Shown: one piece after another, positions 36,973 through 44,821 of the stretch
Position numbering within the stretch: position 1 is the first letter of the stretch
How the letters are laid out: each line of letters opens with the position of its first letter
Origin: Tyzzerella sp963558545
Lineage (GTDB): Bacteria; Bacillota; Clostridia; Lachnospirales; CAG-274
Assembly (NCBI RefSeq): GCF_963558545.1
Contig: NZ_CAUWHO010000011.1
Span: 1 to 54,443 of the forward strand
Reading direction: 5' to 3'
DNA: 54,443 nt
The notes under the pieces: model-generated
The model's database searches: none
What the model was told of the DNA's origin: nothing
What the model saw: only the letters and a program-made list of their open reading frames with translations
Program-made: the position numbers and the translations under genes

Positions 36973-36981
36973 TGGTATAAT
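36973..36981 (+). promoter_or_regulatory. Extended -10 promoter for the CorC-like gene
   Basis: TGGTATAAT, an extended -10 (TGN then TATAAT at 36976-36981), 80 bases before the start. No good -35 hexamer is seen. Confidence 0.5.
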
Positions 36982-37060
36982 ACATATGATTTTTTGATAA
37001 TGTTGTTTATATCATTAAAAAAATTATAATTAATATTAATTTTTAGGAGAGTGATTTTAC

Positions 37061-38329
37061 TTGGATCCCGCCAATTTGCAGATTATAATTTTAATAATCT
37101 TAATTGTGTTATCAGCTTTTTTCTCTATGTCAGAAACAGCTCTTACATCTATTAGCAAAATAAGACTTAGAACTATGGTTGATGAAAACGTAAAAAATGC
37201 TAAACTTATACAAAGTGTTTTAGAAGAACCAGGCAAGCTATTAAGTGCAATATTAATAGGTAATAACCTTGTTAATATTGGTGCATCTTCTCTTGCAACA
37301 GCCATTATTGTGGACAAATATGGTAGTAAAGGTATTGGTATTGCAACTGGTGTACTTACAATAGTTATACTTATATTTGGAGAAATTACACCAAAAACTT
37401 TTGCTACAAAAAATGCAGAAAAAATTTCTCTTGTTGTTATAAAATCTATAAAATTTTGTATGGTAATTTTTACACCTTTTATATTTGTTTTAAATATTGT
37501 TACTAGTTTTATATTAAGAATTTTAGGTGTAAAAAAAGATGATAAAACACCAATTATTACAGAGTCTGAGCTTATAACAATGGTTAATGTTAGCCACGAA
37601 GAAGGTGTTTTACAAATAGATGAAAGAGAAATGATTAACAATGTGGTGTATTTTGCAAATAGTGATGCAGAAGATATTATGACACCTAGGACAGATATTA
37701 TAGCAGTTAGTGTAGATGTAACAGAAGATGAGCTTAGAGCTTTGTTTAAGGAAGAAACATTCTCTAGAATGCCTGTATATGAAGATACAATAGATAACAT
37801 CATAGGTATAATCTCTTTAAAAGATTTACTATTTGTAGATGAGTCTAAACAATTTGATATAAGAGATTATATGAGAGAGCCTTTCTTTACTTACGAATCT
37901 AAATGTCTTAGAGAGCTTTTTGCAGAAATGCGTGTAAATAGAATACCTATGGCTATTATTTTAGATGAATATGGTGGTACATCTGGTATAGTTACTCTTG
38001 AAGATTTGCTAGAGGAAATAGTAGGAGATTTAGCAGATGAATATGATGAGCACAATGAAGAAATAAAATTGGTAAAAGATAATGAGTATATTATAGAAGG
38101 TGCTACAAAAATAGAAGATGTAAATGATATTTTAGGGACAAAATTTGCATCAGAAGATTTTGATTCTATTGGTGGACTTATAATAGAGAGTTTTGGAAAG
38201 TTTCCAGATAAGGGTGACTCTATAAATATAGAAAATGTTAAATTTATAATAGAAGAAATAGAAAAAAATAGAATAGAAAAGGTTATAGCTTTAATAGATG
38301 TTAAAGATAGCCAAGATAATGCAGAATAA
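37061..38329 (+). CDS. CorC/HlyC family membrane protein (DUF21-CBS-CorC_HlyC)
   Basis: 422 residues. N-terminal DUF21/CNNM domain of about 190 residues with three to four membrane helices (LSAFFSMSETALTSISKIRL, GNNLVNIGASSLATAI, FGEITPKTFATKNAEK). A CBS pair follows (DIMTPRTDIIAVSVD, RMPVYEDTIDNIIGIISLKDLL, RIPMAIILDEYGGTSGIVTLEDLLEE), then the CorC_HlyC domain (FDSIGGLIIESFGKFPDKGD). Relatives are magnesium exporters (MpfA-type). TTG start with AGGAGAG 11 bases upstream. Despite old naming it is not a toxin. Confidence 0.92.
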   Translation: MDPANLQIIILIILIVLSAFFSMSETALTSISKIRLRTMVDENVKNAKLIQSVLEEPGKLLSAILIGNNLVNIGASSLATAIIVDKYGSKGIGIATGVLTIVILIFGEITPKTFATKNAEKISLVVIKSIKFCMVIFTPFIFVLNIVTSFILRILGVKKDDKTPIITESELITMVNVSHEEGVLQIDEREMINNVVYFANSDAEDIMTPRTDIIAVSVDVTEDELRALFKEETFSRMPVYEDTIDNIIGIISLKDLLFVDESKQFDIRDYMREPFFTYESKCLRELFAEMRVNRIPMAIILDEYGGTSGIVTLEDLLEEIVGDLADEYDEHNEEIKLVKDNEYIIEGATKIEDVNDILGTKFASEDFDSIGGLIIESFGKFPDKGDSINIENVKFIIEEIEKNRIEKVIALIDVKDSQDNAE

Positions 38330-38332
38330 AAT

Positions 38333-38366
38333 AAAAGGTGCTAAAAACTAGCACCTTTTATTTTTA
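38333..38366. terminator. Terminator between the CorC-like gene and yhhQ
   Basis: AAAAGGTGCTA and TAGCACCTTTT pair perfectly around a 5-base loop, followed by ATTTTT. The A-rich left side lets it work for the convergent yhhQ transcript too. Confidence 0.9.
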
Positions 38367-38404
38367 AATACAAAGTATTTAAAAAATTGATTGAAAACTT
38401 TATA

Positions 38405-39106
38405 TTAATTTTTAATTTTTTTGTTTTCATATAAATATCTTGCTATGTATATAGCAGGCGTATCTAATATACTTGTTATTATAAATATAATGTAGCTAGA
38501 TTTAAAGATACTAATTAGCGTAGGCATATCATATGTACCATAAAAAGCAAATAGTGTAAATAATAAAGAATTTATAAGCTGAGATATTAATGTAGAGCCA
38601 TTATTTCTAAGCCAAAGATACCTTTTTTTATCACCACTTATTTTTTCTGTAAAAGCCCACCATTTATGGTATACCCAAACATCAAAAAATTGGCTTATAG
38701 CATATACTACTAAGCTAGCTATCATAATTCTAGGAGTATTAGAAAATAGTACTTTAAAATGCTCATCTAAACCATTAGTAACATCGTATAACAGCCAACT
38801 TTGTGATAAAATAACAAACGATATAGATGTTAATATCCCTACTAAAACAGCCTTTTTAGATTCTTTTTTACCATAAAATTCGCTTAATATATCTGTTGCT
38901 AAAAAGCTAGCTCCAAACAGTATATTGCCAAGAGTTTGCTCTAAAGAAAATGCTTTTATAACCAATAAAACTTCTATATTAGCAGTTATTGTAGCGAAAA
39001 CTGTAAAGCATAAAAGACCTTTATTTCCAAAAAGGTAAAACCATAATAAAACAAAACCATAAATAACAAATACGGATAATATTAAAAGAACTTCATTACT
39101 AATCAT
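38405..39106 (-). CDS. yhhQ: Queuosine precursor transporter, YhhQ/VUT family
   Basis: ATG 39106 is used, as GGGAGGT precedes it; ORF positions further upstream lie in the previous gene. 233 residues with six to seven membrane helices. VUT family segments: FGASFLATDILSEFYGKKESKKAV, SQFFDVWVYHKW, and LWLRNNGSTLISQLINSLLF. YhhQ proteins import queuosine precursors (preQ0, preQ1 or queuine). It overlaps the radical SAM gene by eight bases, and both lie behind a preQ1-I-like riboswitch, which supports the substrate. Confidence 0.92.
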   Translation of the reverse strand: MISNEVLLILSVFVIYGFVLLWFYLFGNKGLLCFTVFATITANIEVLLVIKAFSLEQTLGNILFGASFLATDILSEFYGKKESKKAVLVGILTSISFVILSQSWLLYDVTNGLDEHFKVLFSNTPRIMIASLVVYAISQFFDVWVYHKWWAFTEKISGDKKRYLWLRNNGSTLISQLINSLLFTLFAFYGTYDMPTLISIFKSSYIIFIITSILDTPAIYIARYLYENKKIKN

Positions 39107-39821
39107 TTTTATTACCTCCCACACCAAAATCTGTATTATTTAATAAAATATCTACCCTAGTATTATTTTTATATATAGGATAAATATGATTTATAAAATT
39201 ATTGATTGTATTAGGGTCTGGCTTAATTTTAGTTTTATTTTCAACCATTATGTTTACACATATTCTTTCAAAATGTTCAAGACCTATTGCTATATCTTTA
39301 AGCATAAAGTCTAAACTTTGTCCTGGTAACCCTTGTAGCAAGCATACTTCGTCAAAATATTCTTTTATTATAGTTACATCTTTTTCTTCTATACCTTTAT
39401 TTAAAAAGCTTTCCCTATAATAATAATCAAATGTTTCCATACCTATTTTAGTTTTAATTTTTATTCCAATATTATTAAAATGCTCTTTTAAAGGTGCTAT
39501 TTCATCTTTATGTGCCCAATGGCATTCAAAATGTAATGTATTAATATTTTTTTGTATACACACATCTTCAATTTTTTTCATAGTTTTTTTATCTAAATCT
39601 ACAAAGCTACCAGAGTTAACAACTTCTAAAGTATTATATTTACCAGTAACTTTATTTAGCTCTTGTTCATTTATTTTAAAACAGTATTCTTCATCTTTGT
39701 TAAAATCTGTATGATAATCACAAAAGCTACATTTTTTCCATTTACAACCACTACCCATAAGAAGTAAAATTTCACGTTTATTTTTATCTTCTATGGTGGA
39801 ATACCTAATTAAATTATCCAT
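39099..39821 (-). CDS. queL: Probable queuine lyase QueL, radical SAM enzyme
   Basis: ATG 39821 is preceded by GGAGG. 240 residues. The cluster motif is GSGCKWKKCSFCDYH with C26, C31 and C34; I count four residues between the first two cysteines (CX4CX2C), not the canonical three. Other parts: NSGSFVDLDKKTMKKIED, HFECHWAH, and KTKIGMETFDYYYRE, VCLLQGLPGQSLDFML. Described queuine salvage in Clostridioides difficile pairs YhhQ with QueK and the radical SAM enzyme QueL, which turns queuine into preQ1. Overlap with yhhQ and an upstream preQ1-I-like element support QueL. Neither queK nor tgt is in the window. Confidence 0.75.
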   Translation of the reverse strand: MDNLIRYSTIEDKNKREILLLMGSGCKWKKCSFCDYHTDFNKDEEYCFKINEQELNKVTGKYNTLEVVNSGSFVDLDKKTMKKIEDVCIQKNINTLHFECHWAHKDEIAPLKEHFNNIGIKIKTKIGMETFDYYYRESFLNKGIEEKDVTIIKEYFDEVCLLQGLPGQSLDFMLKDIAIGLEHFERICVNIMVENKTKIKPDPNTINNFINHIYPIYKNNTRVDILLNNTDFGVGGNKND

Positions 39822-39840
39822 AAAATCCTCCATTTTTAAA

Positions 39841-39871
39841 GACAGTTACCCAAAAACTAAAATCAAATTAA
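39841..39871 (-). promoter_or_regulatory. Anti-aptamer-like sequence ahead of the queL ribosome binding site
   Basis: On the minus strand this stretch reads TTAATTTGA, TAGTTTTT, GGGT, AACTGTC in order. Each block is the complement of a block in the riboswitch (GACAGTT, ACCC, AAAACTA, TCAAATTAA), collinear in the antiparallel sense. It lies between the terminator and the GGAGG of queL. Confidence 0.5.
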
Positions 39872-39930
39872 AAATAGAAAATTTTATAAATATTTTATTA
39901 TAAAATATAAGTTATATATTAATTTAAAAT

Positions 39931-40048
39931 AAAAAAGAGCTACATACATAGCTCAAATTAACATAAAAAATAAACCAAAATAATGGCTTATGTAAAAAAT
40001 TTAATTTGACCTAGTTTTGTTTAAAGACAGGAGGGTTTCGAACTGTCT
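39931..40048 (-). promoter_or_regulatory. preQ1-I-like riboswitch with transcription terminator
   Basis: On the minus strand, stem AGACAG/CTGTCT (40048-40043, 40030-40025) encloses TTCGAAACCCTC and is followed by the A-rich tail AAACAAAACTAGG. This layout (short stem, pyrimidine loop with CC, tail pairing back) and the tail sequence closely resemble preQ1-I aptamers such as that of Thermoanaerobacter. Downstream, TCAAATTAA (40009-40001) can pair with TTAATTTGA (39961-39953), which would break the terminator GAGCTA/TAGCTC plus TTTTTT (39954-39931). Ligand binding would hold the tail and allow termination. The controlled genes are queL and yhhQ. Confidence 0.65.
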
Positions 40049-40053
40049 ATTAA

Positions 40054-40091
40054 TAATTTTAACGATAATTTTATAATTATCGTTAAAATTA
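40054..40091. repeat. Perfect 17-base palindrome at the queL promoter
   Basis: TAATTTTAACGATAATT (40054-40070) and its exact complement (40075-40091) around TTAT. On the minus strand it overlaps the -10 element and covers the likely transcription start, so an operator is possible. Alternatively the hairpin ends the sigE transcript. Confidence 0.6.
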
Positions 40092-40116
40092 TACCATATA
40101 AATTATATAAAAACAA
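40088..40116 (-). promoter_or_regulatory. Sigma A-type promoter for queL-yhhQ
   Basis: On the minus strand TTGTTT (40116-40111), a 17-base spacer, TATAAT (40093-40088) with an extended TG. The start would be about 33 bases ahead of the riboswitch stem. Confidence 0.7.
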
Positions 40117-40123
40117 TATATAA

Positions 40124-40840
40124 TTACATCATTTTTATAAATTCTTTTTTTAGTCTATTAATTATCCTTTTTTCTAGCCTAGATATATAAGATTGAGATA
40201 TGCCAAGTATATCTGCAACTTCTTTTTGAGTTTTTTCTATACCATCAGTAAATATACCATACCTAAGTTCTATAATAATACGTTCTCTATCATCTAATTT
40301 TTTTATAGCTTTTTTTAAAAGGTCTCTATCTACTTCTTCTTCTAAATTTTTATAGATAATATCTACCTCTGTACCTAGTATATCAGATAGTAATAGCTCG
40401 TTACCTTCCCAGTCAACATTTAAAGGTTCGTCTATAGATATTTCTGTTTTTGTTTTAGTATTTCTTCTAAGATACATAAGTATTTCATTTTCTATACACC
40501 TAGTGGCATATGTAGCTAATTTTATATTTTTATCACATTTAAAGGTGTTAATAGCTTTAATAAGACCTATACTCCCTATGGAGATTAAATCTTCTACATT
40601 AACACCTGTATTTTCAAATTTTCTAGCTATATATACAACAAGTCTTAAGTTTCTTTCTATAAGTTTAGACTTAGCCATTTCATCTTCATCTGTACCTAAA
40701 AGAGATATCATTTCTGCTTCTTCATCATTGGTTAAAGGGGGAGGTAGTACATCTGCACCACCTATATAAAATATACTATCCTCATCTTGCTCTCTAAATA
40801 TATTTATAATATTTTTTAATATACTTTTCATACCAAGCAT
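40124..40840 (-). CDS. sigE: RNA polymerase sigma E factor, early mother cell
   Basis: 238 residues. The N-terminus (MLGMKSILKNIINIFREQ, then FYIGGADVLPPPLTNDEEAEM) is the pro-sequence and cleavage region of pro-sigma E. Region 2: IERNLRLVVYIARKFENTGV, DLISIGSIGLIKAINTFK. Region 4: LDDRERIIIELRYGIF and the HTH TQKEVADILGISQSYISRLE. SpoIIGA, the protease that removes the pro-sequence, is encoded just upstream. sigG, which normally follows, is absent. GGAGGTGG before ATG. Confidence 0.96.
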   Translation of the reverse strand: MLGMKSILKNIINIFREQDEDSIFYIGGADVLPPPLTNDEEAEMISLLGTDEDEMAKSKLIERNLRLVVYIARKFENTGVNVEDLISIGSIGLIKAINTFKCDKNIKLATYATRCIENEILMYLRRNTKTKTEISIDEPLNVDWEGNELLLSDILGTEVDIIYKNLEEEVDRDLLKKAIKKLDDRERIIIELRYGIFTDGIEKTQKEVADILGISQSYISRLEKRIINRLKKEFIKMM

Positions 40841-40862
40841 AACACCACCTCCATTTTTATAT

Positions 40863-41744
40863 TTAGTTAAATATTAGCTCAGGGTTTAAAAGGGCATTAT
40901 AAAAATTATCATTGGATAGGTTAAAATTTGATATAGCAATAATAACATCTTTTAATATAATTTTATTTTCTATATGTATTTCTAGCTTATCTATTTTTGT
41001 ACCAATTAAAAGTCCATTTTCTTTACCAACGCTTTTAAAAGGTATAAGACGTATGTCAGATGTGTATCCTAGCTCTAGTAGTTTATTTAAATTATCTTCT
41101 TGTTTTTCATAAAAAATAGCTTTTAATTTTTCTGGAAGTATCGGCTTTATAGCAACAAATTCTGCTATTATAACAGGTTTTTTTGTTATAGGTTCTTTTA
41201 AATTATTGCCAGTATCTAAAAGTGCATTTAATGTTACATTAGTATCATTTTTATATAGAGTAATATTGTAAAAGCTTTGTTTTTTTATAAAAATTCTTTT
41301 ATACCAGTTTAAAAAAACTTTAATAATTATGTATGTACATACAATAGATAAAACTAAAAATTTTAATGGGAAATTATGTAAAGTATTGGTTAAAAAATAG
41401 TTAAAATTGGTATAATAAAATATAGCTATACTACCTCCACCAACGCAAAATGCTACTATATTTACCAATAAAAATAATTTAAAAAAATCTTTAATATTTT
41501 TAGGCTTAAAGCTAATAAAAATAGATAAAATAAAAATAAGTGATATTACAAAAATGCTTAAAAACTTATTATATGGTATAAAAATAATGGTTAATATATA
41601 AAGGAGTGTTGCAAAAATTGCACCAAATGCAATTCTTTTTAAAGAAATTTTATTTTTAATAAGTTTGTTTACTATGAAAAATATAAAATATACCATAATA
41701 AAATTTATTAAAAATAAAACGTCTACATAAATTTCTATTTGCAT
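40863..41744 (-). CDS. spoIIGA: SpoIIGA, pro-sigma E processing aspartic protease
   Basis: ATG 41744 follows GGGGGA and gives MQIEIYVDVLFLINFIM, the expected start; an in-frame start at 41771 has no such site. 293 residues. Residues 1-150 contain five membrane helices. The soluble domain carries NALLDTGNNLKEPI, the aspartic-protease motif with D177, followed by VSVGKENGL-like segment FKSVGKENGLLIGTKID. It works in the septal membrane and is activated by SpoIIR from the forespore. Upstream neighbour in most species is ftsZ, not found here. Confidence 0.94.
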   Translation of the reverse strand: MQIEIYVDVLFLINFIMVYFIFFIVNKLIKNKISLKRIAFGAIFATLLYILTIIFIPYNKFLSIFVISLIFILSIFISFKPKNIKDFFKLFLLVNIVAFCVGGGSIAIFYYTNFNYFLTNTLHNFPLKFLVLSIVCTYIIIKVFLNWYKRIFIKKQSFYNITLYKNDTNVTLNALLDTGNNLKEPITKKPVIIAEFVAIKPILPEKLKAIFYEKQEDNLNKLLELGYTSDIRLIPFKSVGKENGLLIGTKIDKLEIHIENKIILKDVIIAISNFNLSNDNFYNALLNPELIFN

Positions 41745-41841
41745 TAAATCCCCCCAAAAGCTTTTATACATAAAATTATATAAACAAAGTAAAGAAAAAT
41801 TTGCTATATTTTGGGCTTAAAATATAAAAATAGCTCGACAT

Positions 41842-41870
41842 TTAGATAAAAAAAAAGAGCTATAAGCTCT
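41842..41870 (-). terminator. Terminator after ttcA
   Basis: AGAGCT and AGCTCT enclose a 3-base loop, followed on the minus strand by nine or more T. It overlaps the end of ttcA. Confidence 0.85.
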
Positions 41871-42717
41871 CTTTTTTACTACGTTCATCATAATCATCTA
41901 AAAAGTTGTAGGAAGTACCATCTTTATGATAGCCAATAATTGTACTTAAATTTACATTTTCTACACTATTAAAGATATTTTTTTCTATATTAGGGTTATC
42001 TTGTCTAAGTTTTCTTATAAGATTTTTAATGTTTTGGCGTGTAGAACCGCTGTCATCGCTGTTTGTGTATGCTATATTTTCTGTAAACCTACAACCACAT
42101 CTTAAAAAGTTTAAGTTATGGTATTTAGCCCAAGCTATAATATCTTCTTCTCTAACCATATATAAAGGTCTTATAAGCTCCATACCTTCAAAATTAAGGC
42201 TATGAAGCTTTGGCATCATAGTTTGTACTTGTCCACCATATATCATACCCATAAGTATTGTTTCTATAACATCATCGAAGTGATGTCCTAGTGCTATTTT
42301 GTTACAACCAAGCTCTTTAGCTTTACTATATAAGTGGCCACGACGCATTCTGGCACAAAGGTAACAAGGGTTTTCTTCTATATCTACCACTATATCAAAA
42401 ATATCTGTATCAAAAACATTAATAGGTATATTTAAAGTTTTAGCATTTTGCAAAATCATATTAAGATTCTCTTGGCTATATCCTGGGTTCATAACTATAA
42501 ATTTTAAATCGAAATGGAACTTACCGTGTTTTTGTAGCTCTTGCATAAGCTTAGCTAAAAGCATAGAATCTTTACCACCAGATATACAAACAGCTATTTT
42601 GTCGTTTTCTTTTATAAGGTCGTATTTTTGGACTCCTTTTATAAATCCACGCCATATAGTTTTTCTAAATTTTTTTATTATGCTTCTTTCTATTTCATTA
42701 AGTTTTTCTCTTTCCAA
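41860..42717 (-). CDS. ttcA: TtcA-like tRNA 2-thiolation ATPase
   Basis: 285 residues. PP-loop ICISGGKDSMLLAKLM near residue 45. The two Cys of the cluster region are in NPCYLCARMRRGHLY, and a third Cys is in LRCGCRF. ALGHHFDDVIETILM is typical. TtcA thiolates C32 of tRNA through an Fe-S cluster; Clostridial relatives may have other target bases. It is the last gene of the minus-strand run that includes RlmD. Confidence 0.9.
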   Translation of the reverse strand: MEREKLNEIERSIIKKFRKTIWRGFIKGVQKYDLIKENDKIAVCISGGKDSMLLAKLMQELQKHGKFHFDLKFIVMNPGYSQENLNMILQNAKTLNIPINVFDTDIFDIVVDIEENPCYLCARMRRGHLYSKAKELGCNKIALGHHFDDVIETILMGMIYGGQVQTMMPKLHSLNFEGMELIRPLYMVREEDIIAWAKYHNLNFLRCGCRFTENIAYTNSDDSGSTRQNIKNLIRKLRQDNPNIEKNIFNSVENVNLSTIIGYHKDGTSYNFLDDYDERSKKESL

Positions 42718-42733
42718 AGTATTTCTCCTAATT

Positions 42734-43297
42734 TTATTCTATAATAATATTTTTAAATTTTTTACAAATTTTATTGGTATTTTTAGTATCATTAGATAAA
42801 ATTTTTATTATTTTATCGTCATAAAAATTAAATAATATATGCTTGTTAGTATCTAAAAAAAATACTGATGAAGATAATTCATTAAATCCAGCATTATTTA
42901 AAAATAAAATTTCTTTAATAAGATTTTTTATTTTTATACGTTCATTAGATAAGTCCCAGCAGAAAGCTATTGTTTCTGTTAAAATATTATCTTCGTTATT
43001 ATAGAGGTATTTTTTCATAATAGCAGGTTTTTTTAACTTGCATATATTAATAAATCTATTTAAAATATTTATTGATTGTTCTAAATCCAAATCATTATTT
43101 TTTTTATATAAAAAGTCTACTTTAAATAATAAAGTATCAAATTTAAAAGATTTATATAATTTTAAGCTATTTTTAAGACCATTTTTATAATTTGTTATAT
43201 TATCACACATTAAAACATTTAAATAATTAGATGTATAGTCTATAGGGAAATTTATATCTAATTGTTTAAAAGTATATTTTATTTTAGATGACAGCAT
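42734..43297 (-). CDS. DUF3885-like protein of unknown function
   Basis: 187 residues, Lys/Asn/Ile-rich. ETIAFCWDLSNERIKIKNLI and NELSSSVFFLDTNKHILFNFYDD match the end of DUF3885 proteins (SSVFFLD-ILF-YDD). These are often single genes and their role is not known; no catalytic residues are evident. It lies 17 bases before ttcA and 17 bases after rlmD, so it is on the same transcript. Start ATG has AGGA upstream. Confidence 0.7.
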   Translation of the reverse strand: MLSSKIKYTFKQLDINFPIDYTSNYLNVLMCDNITNYKNGLKNSLKLYKSFKFDTLLFKVDFLYKKNNDLDLEQSINILNRFINICKLKKPAIMKKYLYNNEDNILTETIAFCWDLSNERIKIKNLIKEILFLNNAGFNELSSSVFFLDTNKHILFNFYDDKIIKILSNDTKNTNKICKKFKNIIIE

Positions 43298-43314
43298 ATT
43301 TATCCTTTCTTATG

Positions 43315-44667
43315 TTATCTAGTTATTAATGCTACACATTCTATATGAGTAGTCATACAAAACATATCTACAGGTTGTATTTTAGCTAGTTTAAAGCCAA
43401 AATTAGATAAATAATCTATATCTCTAGCTAGAGTAGCATTATCACAAGATACATATACAAGTTTTTTTATAGATGTTTTAGATATTGCATCTAATAATAT
43501 TTTATCACAACCCTTTCTTGGAGGGTCTACAACTATAACATCTGGACATATATTTTCTTTAAATATTAGCTTTGGTATAACGTCTTCAGACTTTCCTACA
43601 AAAAATTCTGCATTGTTTATGTTATTAAGCTCTGCATTAGATATAGCATTTTTAATAGCATCTGGTACAATTTCTATACCATATACTTTTTTGCAATTTT
43701 TAGCCAAAAACAGAGATATAGTGCCTATACCACAATAGGCATCAAATACAATTTCATTACCAGTTAAATTGCAAAAGTTTAAGGCTATTTCATATAAAAC
43801 TTCTGTTTGAATAGGGTTTACTTGGTAAAAGGATAGGGGGGATATATTAAATTTTAAGTCTTTTATATAGTCTACAATATATCCTTTGCCCATAATGGTT
43901 TCTGTTTTATCGCCTAAAATAACATTGTTATTGATAGTATTGTAGTTTATAACAATGCTATCTAGATTAGGTATAGTTTTAAAATTTTCTATTAGTAAAT
44001 CTTTATATAAAAATTTATTATTATTTACTACAATACATATTAAAAGTTCGTTTGTTTTATTTCCTACCCTAGTTACTATATGTCTTAAATCACCTTTACC
44101 TGTGTTTTCATCATATATAGAAATATTACTTTCTTTTATAAAATCTTTAAATTTTTGTATAATAACGTTATTTATAGGATTTTGTATTATGCAATTATCT
44201 ATATTTATTATATTGTGAGAACGAGGTTTATAAAAGCCTATATTAACGTTATCGGTAAAATTTATAGGAAAGCTAGCCTTATTTCTATAATTAAAAGGTA
44301 TATCCATACCAATAGCTTTAGGAACTTTTACATTATCTATTTTTGCAATTTTTTTTAGGTTAGATTGTACAAATTTAGATTTTATTTTAAGTTGTTCATC
44401 ATAAGAAAGATGAAGAAGATTACAACCACCACATTTGCCAAAATGTTTACAATGTGGATTTTGTCTATAAGGAGATGGTTTTATTATATTTATAATTTTG
44501 CCATATCCATAGTTTTTTTTGACTTTAATAATTTTTATATGAACAGTTTCATTAGGTAATGCTCCATCTACAAATATAGTAAAATTATCTATTTTTCCAA
44601 TACCTTCTCCATTTATGCCAATATCTATTATATCTATATCAAAATAAACATTTTTTTTAATTTCCAT
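43315..44667 (-). CDS. rlmD: 23S rRNA (uracil-C5) methyltransferase, RlmD/RlmCD-like
   Basis: 450 residues. N-terminal TRAM domain (IDIIDIGINGEGIGKIDNFT). The Fe-S site is HCKHFGKCGGCNLLHLSYDEQ. SAM binding is DAYCGIGTISLFLAK; the catalytic loop is VVDPPRKGCDK and the nucleophile Cys is in VYVSCDNATLARD. The family makes m5U in 23S rRNA (positions 747 and/or 1939). Which site cannot be told. The start codon overlaps a 48-residue ORF by eleven bases. Confidence 0.92.
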   Translation of the reverse strand: MEIKKNVYFDIDIIDIGINGEGIGKIDNFTIFVDGALPNETVHIKIIKVKKNYGYGKIINIIKPSPYRQNPHCKHFGKCGGCNLLHLSYDEQLKIKSKFVQSNLKKIAKIDNVKVPKAIGMDIPFNYRNKASFPINFTDNVNIGFYKPRSHNIINIDNCIIQNPINNVIIQKFKDFIKESNISIYDENTGKGDLRHIVTRVGNKTNELLICIVVNNNKFLYKDLLIENFKTIPNLDSIVINYNTINNNVILGDKTETIMGKGYIVDYIKDLKFNISPLSFYQVNPIQTEVLYEIALNFCNLTGNEIVFDAYCGIGTISLFLAKNCKKVYGIEIVPDAIKNAISNAELNNINNAEFFVGKSEDVIPKLIFKENICPDVIVVDPPRKGCDKILLDAISKTSIKKLVYVSCDNATLARDIDYLSNFGFKLAKIQPVDMFCMTTHIECVALITR

Positions 44668-44803
44668 TTTTAGTACCTTTTTTATTATCTATTTTATCTG
44701 AGTTTAAATATTGTTGTAAAGCTTTAGCTAAAATTTTTTCATCTGTTATATTTAACACTCGTTCTATATTTTTTTTATCAAAATTTTTATTGGTTTCATT
44801 CAT
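44657..44803 (-). CDS. Small 48-residue protein between the Cas4-like gene and rlmD
   Basis: ATG 44803 has AAAGGTGA directly upstream and the frame runs 48 residues to a TAA inside the start of rlmD. The sequence is hydrophilic and helical (MNETNKNFDKKNIERVLN, DEKILAKALQQYL) with no Cys or membrane segment. It fills an otherwise empty 150-base space and is tightly coupled to both neighbours. I know no family for it. It may be real or serve only to couple rlmD translation. Confidence 0.6.
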   Translation of the reverse strand: MNETNKNFDKKNIERVLNITDEKILAKALQQYLNSDKIDNKKGTKNGN

Positions 44804-44821
44804 AAAATCACCTTTTAAGTA

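Larger units (their letters stand above)
36465..37060. other. Divergent intergenic region with the inverted repeat copy
   Basis: 596 bases between degV (minus) and the CorC-like gene (plus). No ORF is supported. It contains repeat copy 2 at 36603-36794 and an extended -10 at 36973-36981. The remainder is AT-rich and otherwise featureless to me. Confidence 0.6.

Noticed and set aside
37057..37803. 248-codon minus-strand ORF opposite the CorC-like gene
   Set aside because: It is a shadow of the well-supported CorC/HlyC reading frame and has no recognisable domain or start site.
37061..38329. Hemolysin toxin
   Set aside because: The HlyC name is historical; the DUF21-CBS-CorC_HlyC layout belongs to ion transport proteins.
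40026..40047. GGTTTCGAAC resembling a tRNA T-loop
   Set aside because: No acceptor, D or anticodon arm fits around it; the bases are better explained by the riboswitch stem and loop on the minus strand.
39841..40049. MITE with terminal inverted repeats GACAGTT...
   Set aside because: The matching ends are the riboswitch aptamer and its downstream complement, with a promoter and terminator in logical order, so regulation explains it better than transposition.
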